Numbered from the stretch's first letter, positions 32,652-44,650 are shown. The stretch is 64,000 nucleotides of DNA from Venturia oleaginea (GCA_013176395.1 JABMLP010000011.1:868001-932000), one strand, 5' to 3'. The notes: generated from the sequence alone by a model not told the origin. Program-made: numbers and translations.

Positions 32652-32728
32652 TACCAGGCCGAGGACTTGAAACTCGATCTCCCCTGGTACCTCCTAGCTG
32701 CGGGGGTTAAGTTATTATTATCCCAGCT
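32652..32728 (-). pseudogene. tRNA-like relic, degenerate
   Basis: Aligned with 33504-33581 it shares GGCCGAGGA..GAA..CTCGATC (T arm and variable region) but has C/T and G/A changes in the T loop (CTTGAAA for the regular TTCGAAT on the opposite strand) and a decayed anticodon arm. Confidence 0.45.
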
Positions 32729-32801
32729 TAATTTTACTCAAACAGGTTTTTTAGGAGTGTACCCCATGGGAAAAATGAATGGTGGTGAAATCAACAAAGC
32801 C

Positions 32802-33062
32802 TATTGTGGTTCTCAAGTGAACGAGGGCATTTTGCAACATGCTGAGTATAAAGATCATGCCGATCAAACACCTCGTTAACTTCGTTTAACATCAATCTGT
32901 CGATTACGCCCCATAAACTTCCTGTTCTGTGATATAAAATCTCGAGATTCAATCAGAATCCTATGAAAATCCTATGGGTCTTGATCTGCCACTGTCTTGG
33001 CTCTCAGAAAACCACTCGAGTGCATGTTGCAAAATGTCCTCATTCACTTGAGAACCGCAATA
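32802..33062. repeat. Inverted repeat pair with 40-bp arms
   Basis: Arms 32802-32841 and 33023-33062 are complementary at 37 of 40 positions; all three differences are transitions. The 181-bp spacer has no recognised content. Confidence 0.8.
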
Positions 33063-33503
33063 CCTTAGTGTGATTTTTGAGTGATTGAGGAATCTGGGAA
33101 AAAAGTGAACAATCGTCAAACTGCTGGCGCTCAGACGGCTAAGACGAGAAGCACTGGCTAATTTCTTTAATAACTCGAGAAGTGGACGTACGGCACGTCC
33201 AAGTCCGTAAGCTCTAATTAGTACCTATTATCTTACTCTCTGTTAATCTCGTAGAAGGCCTTAGACCACTCGATAACTATGGGCCGAAGTGTATCGAAAC
33301 TGCTTATGTTTTTACTAGGAGGTAGTTAGCGGGGCGAGTCTGGGCGCCAGTTTGACGACTGCTTACTTTTTTTTTCTAGGTTCCTCAATCACTCGAAAAC
33401 CACAATATCGAGAAGTCATCTTTCCTGACCTCTTTGCTTTAGAACGAACTCCAGCTTACCTTTGACGATTGACAATAAATCTCACATCCCTAGGTAAAAG
33501 GAG

Positions 33504-33581
33504 TGCCTGGCCGAGGATTCGAACCTCGATCGTCCCCAAGCAAGAAAGTAGGGGACGCTACTACCATTACAGCAGCCTGAC
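33504..33581 (-). pseudogene. tRNA-like sequence, probably a pseudo-tRNA or tRNA-derived repeat
   Basis: On the minus strand the T arm is perfect (CGAGG-TTCGAAT-CCTCG), the acceptor pairs GTCAGGC with GCCAGGC except for one A-A, and the D arm TAATGGTA is normal. The anticodon stem GTCCC/GGGAC encloses a 15-nt loop; read as 7 nt plus an 8-nt intron the anticodon would be ACT, which eukaryotes do not use. A second degraded copy lies at 32652-32728. I therefore call it a relic and not a functional tRNA. Confidence 0.5.
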
Positions 33582-33718
33582 CTGCCCACCTTAAACTACA
33601 ACTAAGAGCACTGGCGTCATCCTCTTTGTTCTATGAACCGTTCCAATCTTCCGATCCCTACTCACAAGTCATTCAATCCTTGATATTTTCTCGTTCCAAG
33701 TTCTTCCAAACTCATAGC

Positions 33719-35019
33719 TTAGCCTTCATACCTTCCTTCGCCTTCCGCAAAAACCTCCTCAACAAGCCTCACAACATCCCCAGAGCAAGCCCAGGAAACT
33801 TGATATCCAAAACCCCCATGCCCATAACAATGCACGACATTCACACCATCAATAACCTCCCTCTCCACCTTCACTCCCTCCGCTCTATACGGTCTCAACC
33901 CCACCGCATGCCGAATAACACTTAACCCCTCCACTCCCTTTCCCCAAGTCAAATTCGGATTCAACGTAACAGCTCTCTTCATAATCCGAGCCGCCAGATC
34001 AAGATCCGGCGCTCCATTCCAATTACCCAATTGGTAAGAGCCACCGAGGACTGTACCACCACCTGAAGCGCGGGTCATCGTATACGACGACTCTTCAGCG
34101 CCGTCATCGGTCCCCGAAGAACTACAATTTAATATTCCATCATTCCGCACAAGCACTGTCTGTCCTCTTGCTGGGATAACAGATTTATCCTCGACACCGC
34201 CGAGAGTGGAAGCCATCAATCCGGTACAATTCACAATCAAATTTGCTGGTTGCCCGGTGTGATGAAGGGATTTTGCGTCGTTGATATGAGATAGTATGGC
34301 CCTTTTGAGAATTATGTTGTGGCGACGGCATTGGCCGACTAGGTAGGGGAGGTAGAGAGCTGTGTTTATACAGACGGAGGTGAATTCGGTGCCCGAGTCT
34401 ATTCCTGTTGGGAGTTCTGACTTCTCTAGAATGCGGAACTGTAACGATCAGCATCAGCGGTTAGTAACGATTTCAAATTGTTATTGAAAGTTTGAACGTG
34501 ATGAACGGGGCAATTGGCAGACTTGCATCAGGAAAAACATCCTTAAACCATGGATTTATCCCAGCTGTATTCTTCTTCACTCCCTTGCCAACATCTTTCG
34601 CTCTATTATACCCTCTCGATTCTATTTTTTTCGTCAGCTCCCTCCCACATCCCTCATCAGACAGGGCAAACCTACTTTGAAAATGAATCCCAGCCTCCGG
34701 CACCTTCGCCGCCAACTCCTGCAGAAAAGGCCAGGTCTCAGCCTCCCACCTCGCCTCATTCGTTCCCTCCTTCGCGAAAGGTGTGACATCAGCGCCCGCC
34801 CACGGACTCGTATACTCGATATCGTAATCGCCAGGCATGTGTTTCGCTACTATCGTCATAACATTCCTTTCATCTTTTTTGGCGAGGAGAAGGGCCGTTG
34901 TTAGACCTGTTACTCCTGCGCTATGTGGCCATGGTTAGTTATGTGTCTTTAGGGGGGCATGAGAGGGATGGGAATTGGGACAAGTCTTACCCAATAACAA
35001 CAATATTCCTTTTCGCCAT
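33719..35019 (-). CDS. D-amino-acid oxidase (FAD-dependent), three exons, one GC-AG intron
   Basis: Exons 34991-35019, 34527-34920 and 33719-34438 give 380 residues. Intron 1 (70 nt) is GTAAGA..TAACTAAC..ATAG. Intron 2 (34439-34526) starts GCAAGT and ends TTACAG, a GC-AG intron; splicing there joins FKDVFPD to FRILEKSELPTGIDSGTEF, the expected family sequence. The N-terminus MAKRNIVVIGAGVTGLTT holds the FAD-binding GxGxxG. YTSPWAGA, LIVNCTGLMA, IRHAVGLRPYR (substrate-carboxylate Arg) and HCYGHGGFGYQVSWACS (family signature) follow. The enzyme deaminates D-amino acids to keto acids with H2O2 and is normally peroxisomal. This frame ends EGRYEG with no import signal, whereas the neighbouring frame of the same bases ends KAKL before TGA, a PTS1-type end. 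A one-base indel near the 3' end is therefore suspected. Confidence 0.92.
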
Positions 35020-35478
35020 CTCGATTATGAAAATTTTCCTTTCGAGGAGAGAAGGATTAAGTGATGAAAAGAGGACTTGAATATTGTGTTTTAGATCAGG
35101 TCTTGTCGAGTTTCCGCTTTGCTACCTATTGTGGTTTGATCAAGGTTTTTATAGATACAAAACCGCGAGTGAATTCAAATTGTTGTTGCTGAGTCAAAAC
35201 TGGGGGGCTAGATAAAGTGGAGGTCGCGATATCGGCATTCGGAGCTCGGGATACGGGGCGAATGCTAAAAGAATCTGCAAGAAAGGGTAGATGACTGGAT
35301 GTCAGCAACGTGCGGAAAGGTCGTGGTGGAGCAGCGCAGTCGATTCCTCAAACGGGAAGTATTCCATTGGTAAGACTCAACAAGTTCTGCATTCCAACGA
35401 TCGATGTAACCTCTCCAGACCACGATCCGCACAAATCATCCGTTCAATTGTGTATAAACCCCTACCTAATAATCACAC
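35020..35478. other. Intergenic between DAO and spb1
   Basis: Promoter side of the oxidase and 3' side of spb1, both on the minus strand. No other feature seen. Confidence 0.4.
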
Positions 35479-38164
35479 TCATCTCTTCTTATTTTTCTTA
35501 GCAATCCTCTTCTCAGCCCTAACATCCTTCTTCAACCTCGCATCAACCATCTTATACCGTCCCTTCGTCCCTTTCGGCCTACCAGAAAGTGCTTTATTGG
35601 CCCCAAAAGCCACAACAACACTAACCTTGGACTTTGGCTTCTTCTTCGTAGCTCTCGACATCATCTTCGCAACTGCCTTGGCCTTATCACCTTCACTCAT
35701 TCCTTCATCCTCAACAAGCATAGCAGACTTTTTCTTCAGCTTCTCAAGTTTCATGCCTGCCTTCATCTTCTTTCGTGCCTTGGCTTCTCTCACCTTCTTG
35801 ATGGGACGAGCATTCAGGGCGCGGGTTTTTTCTTTGATGGCTGCGGCAGCTTCTTTGGTGATTGGTCGTTGTTTTTTGGAGTGCTTATTTTCGTCATCGA
35901 GGAACCAGTCTGGGAGACCATCAACATCGCGGAGAGCATACTTGTTGAAACTCTCATCTTGAACATCAGCAGTTGTCCGTTGGCCCGTGACAAGTTGGTG
36001 GGCGAGTGTCATGGCTTCGGCAGTAATGATATCGATGTCTGGACGACCGTCTTTGGGTCCTGACTTGTCGTCGCCTTCTTCCCAGTCCGACTCGTCATCT
36101 TCCTCGCCATCTTTGACTACTTCGAAGTCATCATCCGAGTCCATATCGGTGTCCGAGTCTGCTTCAGGTTCGACAATGGTGACCTTTTTCTTTGTCTTCT
36201 CGGTCTTGGCTGCCTCGACTGGCTCAGGTTTGGCAGGTGTTGGGTCAGAGTCATCCTCAATCTCGATACCACTGTCCTCATCTGGAATCTCAAGTCCATG
36301 AATGCCTTTGAAAATGTCTTGGTCAAAGAACATCTGTGCCCGCCTTGTTAGACCGGCGCTCGTCTTTGCATTCGATTCCAATTTCGTGACCAGTGATTGC
36401 TGTGCCTCATTGTCTGAATCCGAATCCGAGTCGCTGTCTCCATCAGCCAGACGTTCGCCATCATCACTGCTATCGTCCTCTTGCTCCGAAAACCCATGCC
36501 ACTCGCCATCCTCGTGCTCTTTCCGTGCCCGTTTGGCTCTGAATTTCGCATCATTCGTGGATTTGCGTTCCTGGTAGTCGTCGTACATGTCGTCGAGTAA
36601 CCGCTCAAGTGCATCTCCGTCCTCATCGCTGTCGTATATCTCCTCCATCTCAGGCTCCTTCTCTTCCTGCTCAAGTGTATGCATCTTTCCCTTAGCAATC
36701 TTGCTTGTAGCACCAGCCTTGTCCACAGTCTTGAGCGCAAACATGCCATCGTCCCCAACAGGTCCAGCTTGTTCCAAACCAAGATCCATAGGCGCAGTCA
36801 TGTTCATTTGCATGCGAGTAATCTCCTTGGTCTTCTTCTCGTTGTCCTTTTTGCGCTCCTTGCGCTTCTTCTTGCTCTCGTTGTCCTTCATGCGTTCCAA
36901 GTCCTCCTGAATTTGCATCTCCTCGTCCATTGATTCCACCTCAGCGGTCTCTTCCTCTTCAGCCGGTTTCTCCTCTTTTTTGTGGCCCGTCTTTTTCTCT
37001 GAAAAATGGAAGATCTCTCGACACTTCAATCGCCATCTCAACAACAGTCTGAACTCTTTCCGCCCAAGGACCTTCAAATCATCGCAACATTGCCGAAGCT
37101 CGATGGTGGTTTCCGGTAGTTTTTCCAGCGTCGCAAGTTCAAGTCCATGTTCTGGGTATTTGTGGTTATCAAAACTCAGCTTGTTCATGGAACCCAGCAT
37201 TGCAATGGGATCCGTCGTTTTGATGAACGCATATGCCGAATCTTCCTTGTGTTGTGTATAGTCACCCTCCTCATAACCATCTCGCTTCCTCTTCTTCTTC
37301 TCCGGGTTGAAAACCTTCGCTTCGTTGTTCGGCGCTGGGTCTGCCAACTCAGCAAAGACGTGATTCGGGTCCAAGAATTTGGGATCGATATGTTTCGGCG
37401 CCTTGTATCCTCTGCACACAACGAAAATCTCAGCAGACACATTCCTCGAACTCGGAGGTTTCGTCGCATCCACCCTCATAAACAGCTGCTTGAACACCCA
37501 AAGCAACGCGTTGTAATCCTTACTCCTGAAAACCTTGGTGACAAAGGTACCACCCTCGTTCAAGAATACAGTCGCCAGTTTCAAAGACTCCAACACCAGT
37601 TCTGCTTGCGAGAAAGCATCCTGTACCCAAGCTGTACCGACATTGGGGGCTCCGTCGTGGAGAACAGTATCGGCTTTCCAGGTCTTGAGGTGGGAACGAA
37701 TGGTGGCGCGACATTTATCGGTCGTGATATCGGATTGGAAGGTTATGCAGCGCGGGATTGCTTTTATAGGTGCGAGATCAACCCCGACAATGAGAGCATT
37801 GGCGGGCATCACTTCTGCGGCGACTTGACACCATGACTGAAGGGAACGTTAGCAACTGTATCCATACCACTCTTCGCAGCTCAAGTCAATCAAATCGAGC
37901 GATACTCCCCAGGTACAAGCGCGCGAGCAGGCCCCAGTCTCCAAATCCATCCGACCCCCAAGACCTCAAAAGTGTAGAAGAAAACACAAAACCTACCCCA
38001 GGCGCAGCACACAAATCAATCAACACCTTACTCTTCTCCAAAAACCCAAACTTCTTATTCAACTGTATGAGCTTGAATGCAGCACGAGCGCGATAACCCT
38101 TCTCTTTGGCCAGTTTGTACCATTTGTCCAGACGGCCTTTGCCGTGCTTCTTTTGGATCGCCAT
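35479..38164 (-). CDS. spb1: AdoMet-dependent rRNA methyltransferase Spb1
   Basis: Exons 37997-38164 and 35479-37836 are joined across a 160-nt intron (GTAGGT..GCTAAC..CTTCAG). The joined sequence reads [20 protein letters not shown], the AdoMet motif, and the total is 841 residues, the same size as yeast Spb1. The FtsJ/RlmE-type domain (about 1-220) has the conserved K ([21 protein letters not shown]), D (LHDGAPNVG) and K ([14 protein letters not shown]) of the 2'-O-methyltransferase tetrad. A charged middle with long acidic and Lys-rich stretches is followed by the Spb1 C-terminal domain (about 620-841, [20 protein letters not shown]). In yeast, Spb1 methylates G2922 of 25S rRNA in the A loop and is needed for late 60S subunit assembly in the nucleolus. 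Confidence 0.97.
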
Positions 38165-40287
38165 CCTGAGCGCCGCCGATCAAGGACTAAGGAGGGGGAA
38201 GGTAGGACGGCAGGGAGAGGGCGGCTCCGTCGAAGGAGTATGGAGGGGAGGTGGGATAATCGAGGGTGTTGGTCGAAGGGCGGTTACAGACTCAAGGTTG
38301 GAGAATCTTTTTTTTGCGGGTAGGAAATCTTGGCACTGGCAATTATAGGAGAGGGCCAATCAGAGAATTTTGAGCTCAGTGGCCAATCAGGATTCACTAT
38401 CTTGAGGTTCAGCCTTTCCATTATTTTTCTCGAGAGTGGCTTTGGAGGATTTGATACATTTGCTTCGTTGCCTTGTGATCGTATGGCACAATTAAAACAC
38501 AATTAAAAAGAAGGTTTCTCGCGAAGCAGATTAGGCTTTGAGCGTCGACTTATTGAATCTCAGCCTCGCCTGTGGAGTTCATGGAAGATGGAATCTGTTC
38601 CTCGTATTTCAATCGCCTTCGGCTCTAATATACTACCCAGCGACTTTCCAGGGCAGTTCGCGATCCCGAATGAGAGTTGGGAAAGATTCATCTCGAAGTT
38701 GAAGTCGAACGAAGATTACAGTTTAAGAGCAAGCTCGCCTACGACATTTCCTCTCCTACTCATGTTCTATCTCGGCATCGCGATGACTGAATTCTCTCAG
38801 ATCATACCAAAACACAGCTAAGCATAGTTCGCAAGTCTGCAGTCCTATTGACCTTCGCTTCAAGTCTTCTCATTTCTATTAAAATTGGAAATTGTAGTTT
38901 AAGCAGATATCTTTCACATCCTCATGCCAGCCATACCAGCACCGCCTGCTCCTATGAATGAACCGAGTGCGCTAGCTAGACCACCTCCTGAGCGGATTCT
39001 GGCAAGACGCCCGAGATACTTGCTGTGGCTAATTATGTCGAAGATGCCGCTAGCAAAATTATTGTTTTCACAAAAACTGGCGGCAAGATACGTACGGTCA
39101 TTTCGAACATCAATTGCTTAAGTTTGCAGAGATGGCGATAAATTCATGGCGATAATTCATTCTTCGATTGCTAGGAATTCAATCCTCTTAACCATTATCG
39201 GTTTCGAGATATTCTCAGTAAACTTGGAGGTAAGCCGCCAGAAAAGTATCGATATCGACGTTGAATCGTATTGCAGGCTGTGGATTTGAGATCGAGGTCG
39301 ATAAATGTCCTGGACTGTCATGTTTGGGGGATTATCAGGGTCGTGTTCGTGAACCCAATTTCAGTGCAAGGAGTAGTTTTAAGACTTCGTGCTGTCTACA
39401 TTTACTATACGTGATCGCAATCTCAATATTCCCAAAGAGAAATTGTAAGATTAGTAGGTAGGCCCTAGAAGGAGGGGAGGGGTTAGAGAGCTGTTTCGTC
39501 GAGGTATTCTGCGACAAGAGTTGAGACGCATACAATCAGTAACGAGAATCCTCTCCGCTGAGTGGTTAGAATCCTTAACTCCGGTGCTGGTAGTATTTAG
39601 TATTAAATTCTTTTACTAATCCTGCTGTTCATATTGAAATCGCGGATTCATTCCTGAATTCGAGCTTTTTAGCCGAAAAACGAATGATAAATCCATTGAA
39701 ATCAAGTTCACGAGCACGTCCCAGAAACTATTCCATCTCGATCTTCGGCTGGAGATGACGAATCAGCCTCCGTCGTACTCGTGAAGAGATGATGAATGGA
39801 TGGGCTGTATGTAGCGTGATCGTCGTTCTAGGCTGTTGATTCTGCTGGTGGTGCTGTTGCACTGATCTTATTGATGTTATGAACTGAGTAGCGAAGTTCA
39901 TATTGACTTGATGTTGTAGAAACAAGTCAGCCCTTTCCCGGCGCATCCTCGTATTATCTTGATTTCGATCGAGAGTCCCCAACCCGTAAGCTTTTGCAGG
40001 TGGCATCCAGCAGAACAAAATGGCCAGGGGCTTTGATGGCTGGATCTCGCATGAGATATTTCGAATTAGAGATCGAGGGCGCCGATGTCCGGCTCTGTAT
40101 TCGCAGGTGTGATGATGGCGTGGCGTAAAAACAAGGTGCTTGTTTCGACAGGAGTAGAAGATGTTGTAGGAGGGAGAAAAGGAGCTGCGACGTTTTCATC
40201 CTAAAAGAAATGTCGCGTCTCCCGTTTGTGGTTAGACAGGAGTTGATATGACGCTGCCCGCTGCTGTCACTTCGACATTGAGTTGAC
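38165..40287. other. Intergenic region
   Basis: No supported gene. Near 39230-39310 are arms of the ATCGATATCGAT-type repeat (GCCAGAAAAGTATCGATATCGACG, split here as GCCAGAAAAG and TATCGATATCGACG, then GAGATCGAGGTCGATAAATG). The 5' end is the spb1 promoter side. Confidence 0.4.
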
Positions 40288-43200
40288 ATGAGCAACAACA
40301 CGACGTCGAGCAATTCTGCAGATAGCACAGTGCCAAAGGTATGTTACCGCTTCTCATACTTCGTTCTGCTATTCCCTATACATTTGTGTGTCCGTATGCT
40401 GTCGAGCCATTATCATGTGTATCGAGCCATGTCTCAACCGCCGCCTGATAGATTGATTCGACCTTTACCATGTGAACCTTTGTACTGACCCGACAACAAT
40501 GAAGAGGCCATTTGATCTTGTAGACCGCATCACCTCACGTATCCCCATGGGCCCACGCAAGAAATCGAAGCCCAACGACGAGGCGAATAAGAAGGACTTC
40601 CCACGAACTGAACCTCCCACTACCACTCAGCCCGAGTCCTCTAGCAAGCCTGGAACCGAATCTTCTCTCTCGAAACCTCAAGAAACCCCTGTGGTTGCAC
40701 CTGCCATACCAACACCTATCAACATACCCTCGTCCCAGTCCTCGTCCCACTCCTTGCGACCCTCGATCGCGTCGAACGACACCAGAAATCTCACGTTAAA
40801 AACGCCGAACGGCTCTTTGACCGATGCCTCGCTAGCAAGCCAAAAGAGTTGGTATGGAAGTTGGAAGGGGAAAGGGAAGCCAGTCGTCGAGGTTGCCAAA
40901 GACAATGTGCCAGCCAGTCCTGCACAGCCGACTACCACACGAGCATTTGAAGGCGAGGGAAGGTCCAGTGCAGCATCGATGGCCGCACCGTCTCCAAGAA
41001 GATACATGTCTGGCACCCAGACCCCTCAGAATAAGGCCGCAGCCTCGGTCTCTGTATCGAACCTGAGTGTCGCATTCAATCAGACTGGCGAGGACAGGGC
41101 AAAGGATGTGAAACCGAGAAACGTGCCCCTACCAGATGGAGAGAATAAGACCAAACCTGTACCGGAACCGCCGTTACCACCTGATCCTACAGTCGAACGA
41201 CAAATAGACGCCAAAAAAGACAAGGCAGACCAGACCCAGCTAAAAGAGCAACAAGCAGCTTCAGGTGGATGGTTTGGGTGGTGGTCTCGTCCAGATGGTT
41301 ACGTTGAAAAAGGTGCCACCGATGTGAAGGACGAAGCTCCAGCAGAAGCGCAACAAAAGCCACTGCCCACCTCACCATTGGACGAGAGAAAGCCGCTACA
41401 GTTGGCTGAGATACCTCCTGGGCCCGAGACACCTGTCACTGAAAATGGAGAATCGACCAAGAAGCCACAAGCGAATACAGATACAGGAACTGTCAGTCGT
41501 TCATGGTTTGGACTATGGAGCACCCAGCAGAATGCACAAGCTGAAGCACCTAAACCGCCTGAGGTATCCCCCTCACCTCCTGCTGCAGATGCCAGCGTTC
41601 GACTCTCGGCGTCCATGAAGCCTGGGGACCCAACAACGACATCGGAGACCGCGTCTATAAATTCTGGCAAGGACTCAGTGAGAGGGACTCCACGGAAAAA
41701 GTCTACTAGTTGGGCATTCTGGTCTCGCGAAACGCCCGATGACGAAAGTAGCGACGTTCATAAGCAGGTCGGCGAGCTGGCAGTCGCGGACACGCCTTCG
41801 CAGACACGACCCGAAGCTGCGCAATTCAATGAGCAAGAGGAACCTGTTCCAAAAGAGCCACCAAAAGAGGTCGCAAAAGCGCCGCTTAGATCTAAACTGG
41901 GATCCCTGAGAGGAAGAAACCGTGGAAAGGATAAGGAGCCGCTTAGTGAAGCCTCCACTCCTGCAAAAGTGACGCCATCGGGGAGTCCCCGCAGGACGCC
42001 CGATACAAAGCCCGACACACTTGCGGGAGCGGTCAAGGCAGCTGTGGCGGACAACAAGAAAGATGCGAATCTGCTGCTGCCCGAATTTCGTAGCACTTAT
42101 TCTCTACAGCAACAGCCTTCACTCTGGGATCAAGTCAGGCGATATGTCTTGGGCAACAATGAGCATGCTCCTGGTGCTCATCTTCATATCACGCCGACCC
42201 CACCACGGATAAAGAAGGCGATTGCTATTGGTATTCACGGATTCTTTCCTTCACCTATATTTCAAACATTTCTAGGCCAACCGACTGGTACTTCGATTCG
42301 ATTCTCGAATAGCGCTGCACAAGCTATAAAAAACTGGACGGATGAACGAGGGTATGAGTGCGAGATTGAGAAGATCGCGCTTGAAGGCGAAGGTTTCATT
42401 GCTGATCGAATCGACACACTTTGGAAGCTGTTGCTGAATTGGGTGGAGCACCTTCGACAAGCAGATTTTATTATGGTTGCCTGTCACTCACAGGGCGTAC
42501 CTGTTGCCATCATGCTTGTGGCGAAGTTGATCGCCTTTGGCTGCGTAAGTAGTGCACGAATCGGTGTCTGTGCTATGGCAGGCATCAATCTGGGACCTTT
42601 CGCAGAGTACAAGTCCCGTATCATGGGCGGAAGTGCGCTTGAGCTATTTGAATTTGGCAATCCTAGCAGCAAAGTATCACAGATGTATCAGCACGCGTTA
42701 GAAGAGGTTTTGAGATTCGGAACGAGAATTGTGTATGTGGGAAGTATTGATGATCAACTCGTTTCCATGGAGGTAAAATTATCTAATGCTTCGACTCATC
42801 ATTCACAGACTGACTTGCGCGATAGTCCTCAACATTCTCGACTTTGACACACCCTCTCATCTACCGCGCAGTCTTTATAGATGGGCGTCTCCACACCTCA
42901 GACTTCCTGTCCAACCTCATTGGCTTTACCCTCAAACTACGTAATCTAGGCCTCTCTGACCACGGTCTCATACGCGAGCTCTCACCCGCCGTTGCCGGCT
43001 CCCTTTACACGGGTGCAGGCCACTCGACACTATACCATCACCTGCCTATTTACGAATTGGCAGTCAAGCATTCCCTCGAGACTACCAGTCTTACAAAACC
43101 GATTGACCCGATTGTCAAGAAATACGAAGGTCCCCCTGGAATGAAAGAGGCTAATCCCTACTTTTTGCCGTGGGCTATGAGGGGCATTCTTGAAGAGGAA

Positions 43201-43326
43201 GTGGTGAAGAGGGAATTGGGAAGTGATATCGAGATGCTGTTGGGTATGTTTGAGGAGTGGAGACCAATTACCAAAGGCTTGAAGGACGTCAAGTTTAGGC
43301 TCGAGGCTGTGAGGAGTAAACTCTAG
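40288..43326 (+). CDS. YML020W-like alpha/beta-hydrolase (putative lipase)
   Basis: The body is 40499-42772 plus 42826-43326, joined across a 53-nt intron (GTAAAA..ACTGAC..GATAG) that links VSME to SSTFSTLTHPLIYRAVF. The 5' end has two options: ATG 40499 (MKRPFDLVDR, 924 residues), or an upstream exon 40288-40338 (MSNNTTSSNSADSTVPK) joined in frame by a 166-nt intron with GTATGT, TACTGAC and AAG. The N-terminal 550 residues are disordered, Pro/Ser-rich, with recurring short motifs SWFGLWST / GWFGWWSR / SWAFWSRE. The C-terminal domain has ITPTPPRIKKAIAIGIHGFFP and the nucleophile elbow VACHSQGVPVAI, where Ser of HSQG is the expected catalytic residue. Relatives are uncharacterised fungal proteins, so lipase activity is inferred. 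Confidence 0.85.
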
Positions 43327-43668
43327 ATGAAATGTGGAAGGGGAAGTTGCGTTTGGGTTGGCGCATTTGGGACTTTAGCGATGGGAAATGCTCAGATTTT
43401 TGATACCAAGTAGAGGAATGAATAGACATGAATCACAGTTGAGTGGACTGTGATGATGGTGAGGATGATAATAGTGCTAAATACATAACCTTTGACTCGG
43501 ATAGGAGCCCTGATAGGCCTAAAAAGGGGTTACCTGATATGGTTAGACCTGATCACTAATATAAAACGACGACTTGGTCCTTCACTTTTGCCTTTGCCGG
43601 CGCCAGCGCGTGAACTGGGAAACCAACCTCTATCTCACCACATACATCTCTTACGATCATTTCCATCA
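43327..43668. other. Short intergenic region
   Basis: 3' region of the hydrolase gene and upstream sequence of the decayed regulator; nothing else seen. Confidence 0.4.
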
Positions 43669-44650
43669 AATGGATCGCACTGCAATCCGAATCTCGTTCT
43701 CGTGCCGCTGCGGTCTCGTTCTGACGCGACTCCCGATAGTGTGACTTCTGTCGCGCGAAAAAGCATCAGGTCAGTTTTCGTCTCCCATGTTTACGCATAG
43801 TCTTCTAACAGATATTGCAGTGCTCAAAAGAACGGCCGGTGTATCGAGTATGTGCCCAAGCTAGGAGGGTGGGCCATTACGGCGGGAAAATAGTTCGTTC
43901 CCATTTGACACGAGCGTCTTGGATGATGTGGAAACAAGAGTAGAACAACTCGAAAGGTTGATCTCTTACCATCTTCCCATATCAATATTGAAAAGGCACT
44001 TCGATCACCCACACCTCTTTACATCAATAGTGCTTCAAAATCAGATGGTCCTGATACGCCAGGACTTTCTAGAGTAACCAAAGGTTGTTATGATCAACAT
44101 GAAAATGAAGCCTTTTGGCCCGAGGCTAGCGGCTTCGACTGGAGAGAGACTGTTATTATTCTCAACGGGCTGGCCGATGGCAAATGCTCATTTTCTCTCG
44201 GTCCCTCAGGAAAAGGCTATCTAGGTATGTATTTCGATGCACCTGCTGTTGAATTACATGTACTCATATATTTCGTCTGTCAGGATCAACCTCTGGCGTC
44301 GTGGTCTTGACATATCTGTTGCCATGAAGCCATACGTTTGACAGTGACCAGCCAGCGTTGAACGATCCCACTACAAATATAGATCCTCAAGAACTCTCTT
44401 TCGACGCTGTTACAAAGTTGGGGACAGAAAATCTCATCCTACCAGATCGCGGATAAACTGATAGGTGCCTGTTTCCAGTACTACCACCCAAATTATCCAT
44501 TCATCATGAGGCTACGTTATCTGCCTTCTTGGAAAATAGATCAGGAGACGAGTCTGGTGGGACCTGTTCATCTTTGATAGCGGGGGTTTTATGACGTGTA
44601 GAAGGACTATTCTTCTTCCAGGTAGCATTGTGGACGTAAAAAGAGTCTAA
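43669..44650 (+). pseudogene. Decayed Zn2Cys6 transcription factor (fungal-specific TF domain)
   Basis: Pieces in several frames follow the order of a Zn2Cys6 regulator. Near 43737 is CDFCRAKKHQ, ending at a GTCAGT donor, with a 3' continuation from TGC at 43822 (CX2CX6C, second half of the cluster). The first half is damaged: SCRC then a stop. Next come DVETRVEQLERLISY (linker coiled coil, 43922-43970), about 80 residues in one frame (NIEKALRSPTPLYINSASKS .. FDWRETVIILNGLADGKCSF .. GKGYL), an intron (GTATGT..CTGTCAG), then GSTSGVVVLTYLLP and, frameshifted, IADKLIGACFQYYHPNYPFI, the start of the fungal_trans region. Several frame changes and stops mean no functional product. It lies upstream of the sugar transporter, whose regulator it may once have been (inference). 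Confidence 0.7.

Larger units (their letters stand above)
29520..33503. other. Repeat-rich, probably RIP-affected gene-free interval
   Basis: No supported gene in 4 kb. The stretch at about 30340-33450 has many TA steps and short inverted repeats. Named items inside are a 20-G run (30603-30622), a fold-back repeat (31461-31566), an inverted pair (32802-32841 with 33023-33062) and a tRNA-like relic (32652-32728). The shared words AGAAATCTTGGGATCG (near 30689 and 31460) and ATTGTGGTT / AACCACAAT (near 32317, 32803 and 33399) point to fragments of a few dispersed repeats. Confidence 0.5.

Noticed and set aside
35479..37836. Plus-strand Ser-rich and Leu-rich ORFs over the spb1 gene
   Set aside because: Antisense shadows of the acidic and Lys-rich parts of Spb1.
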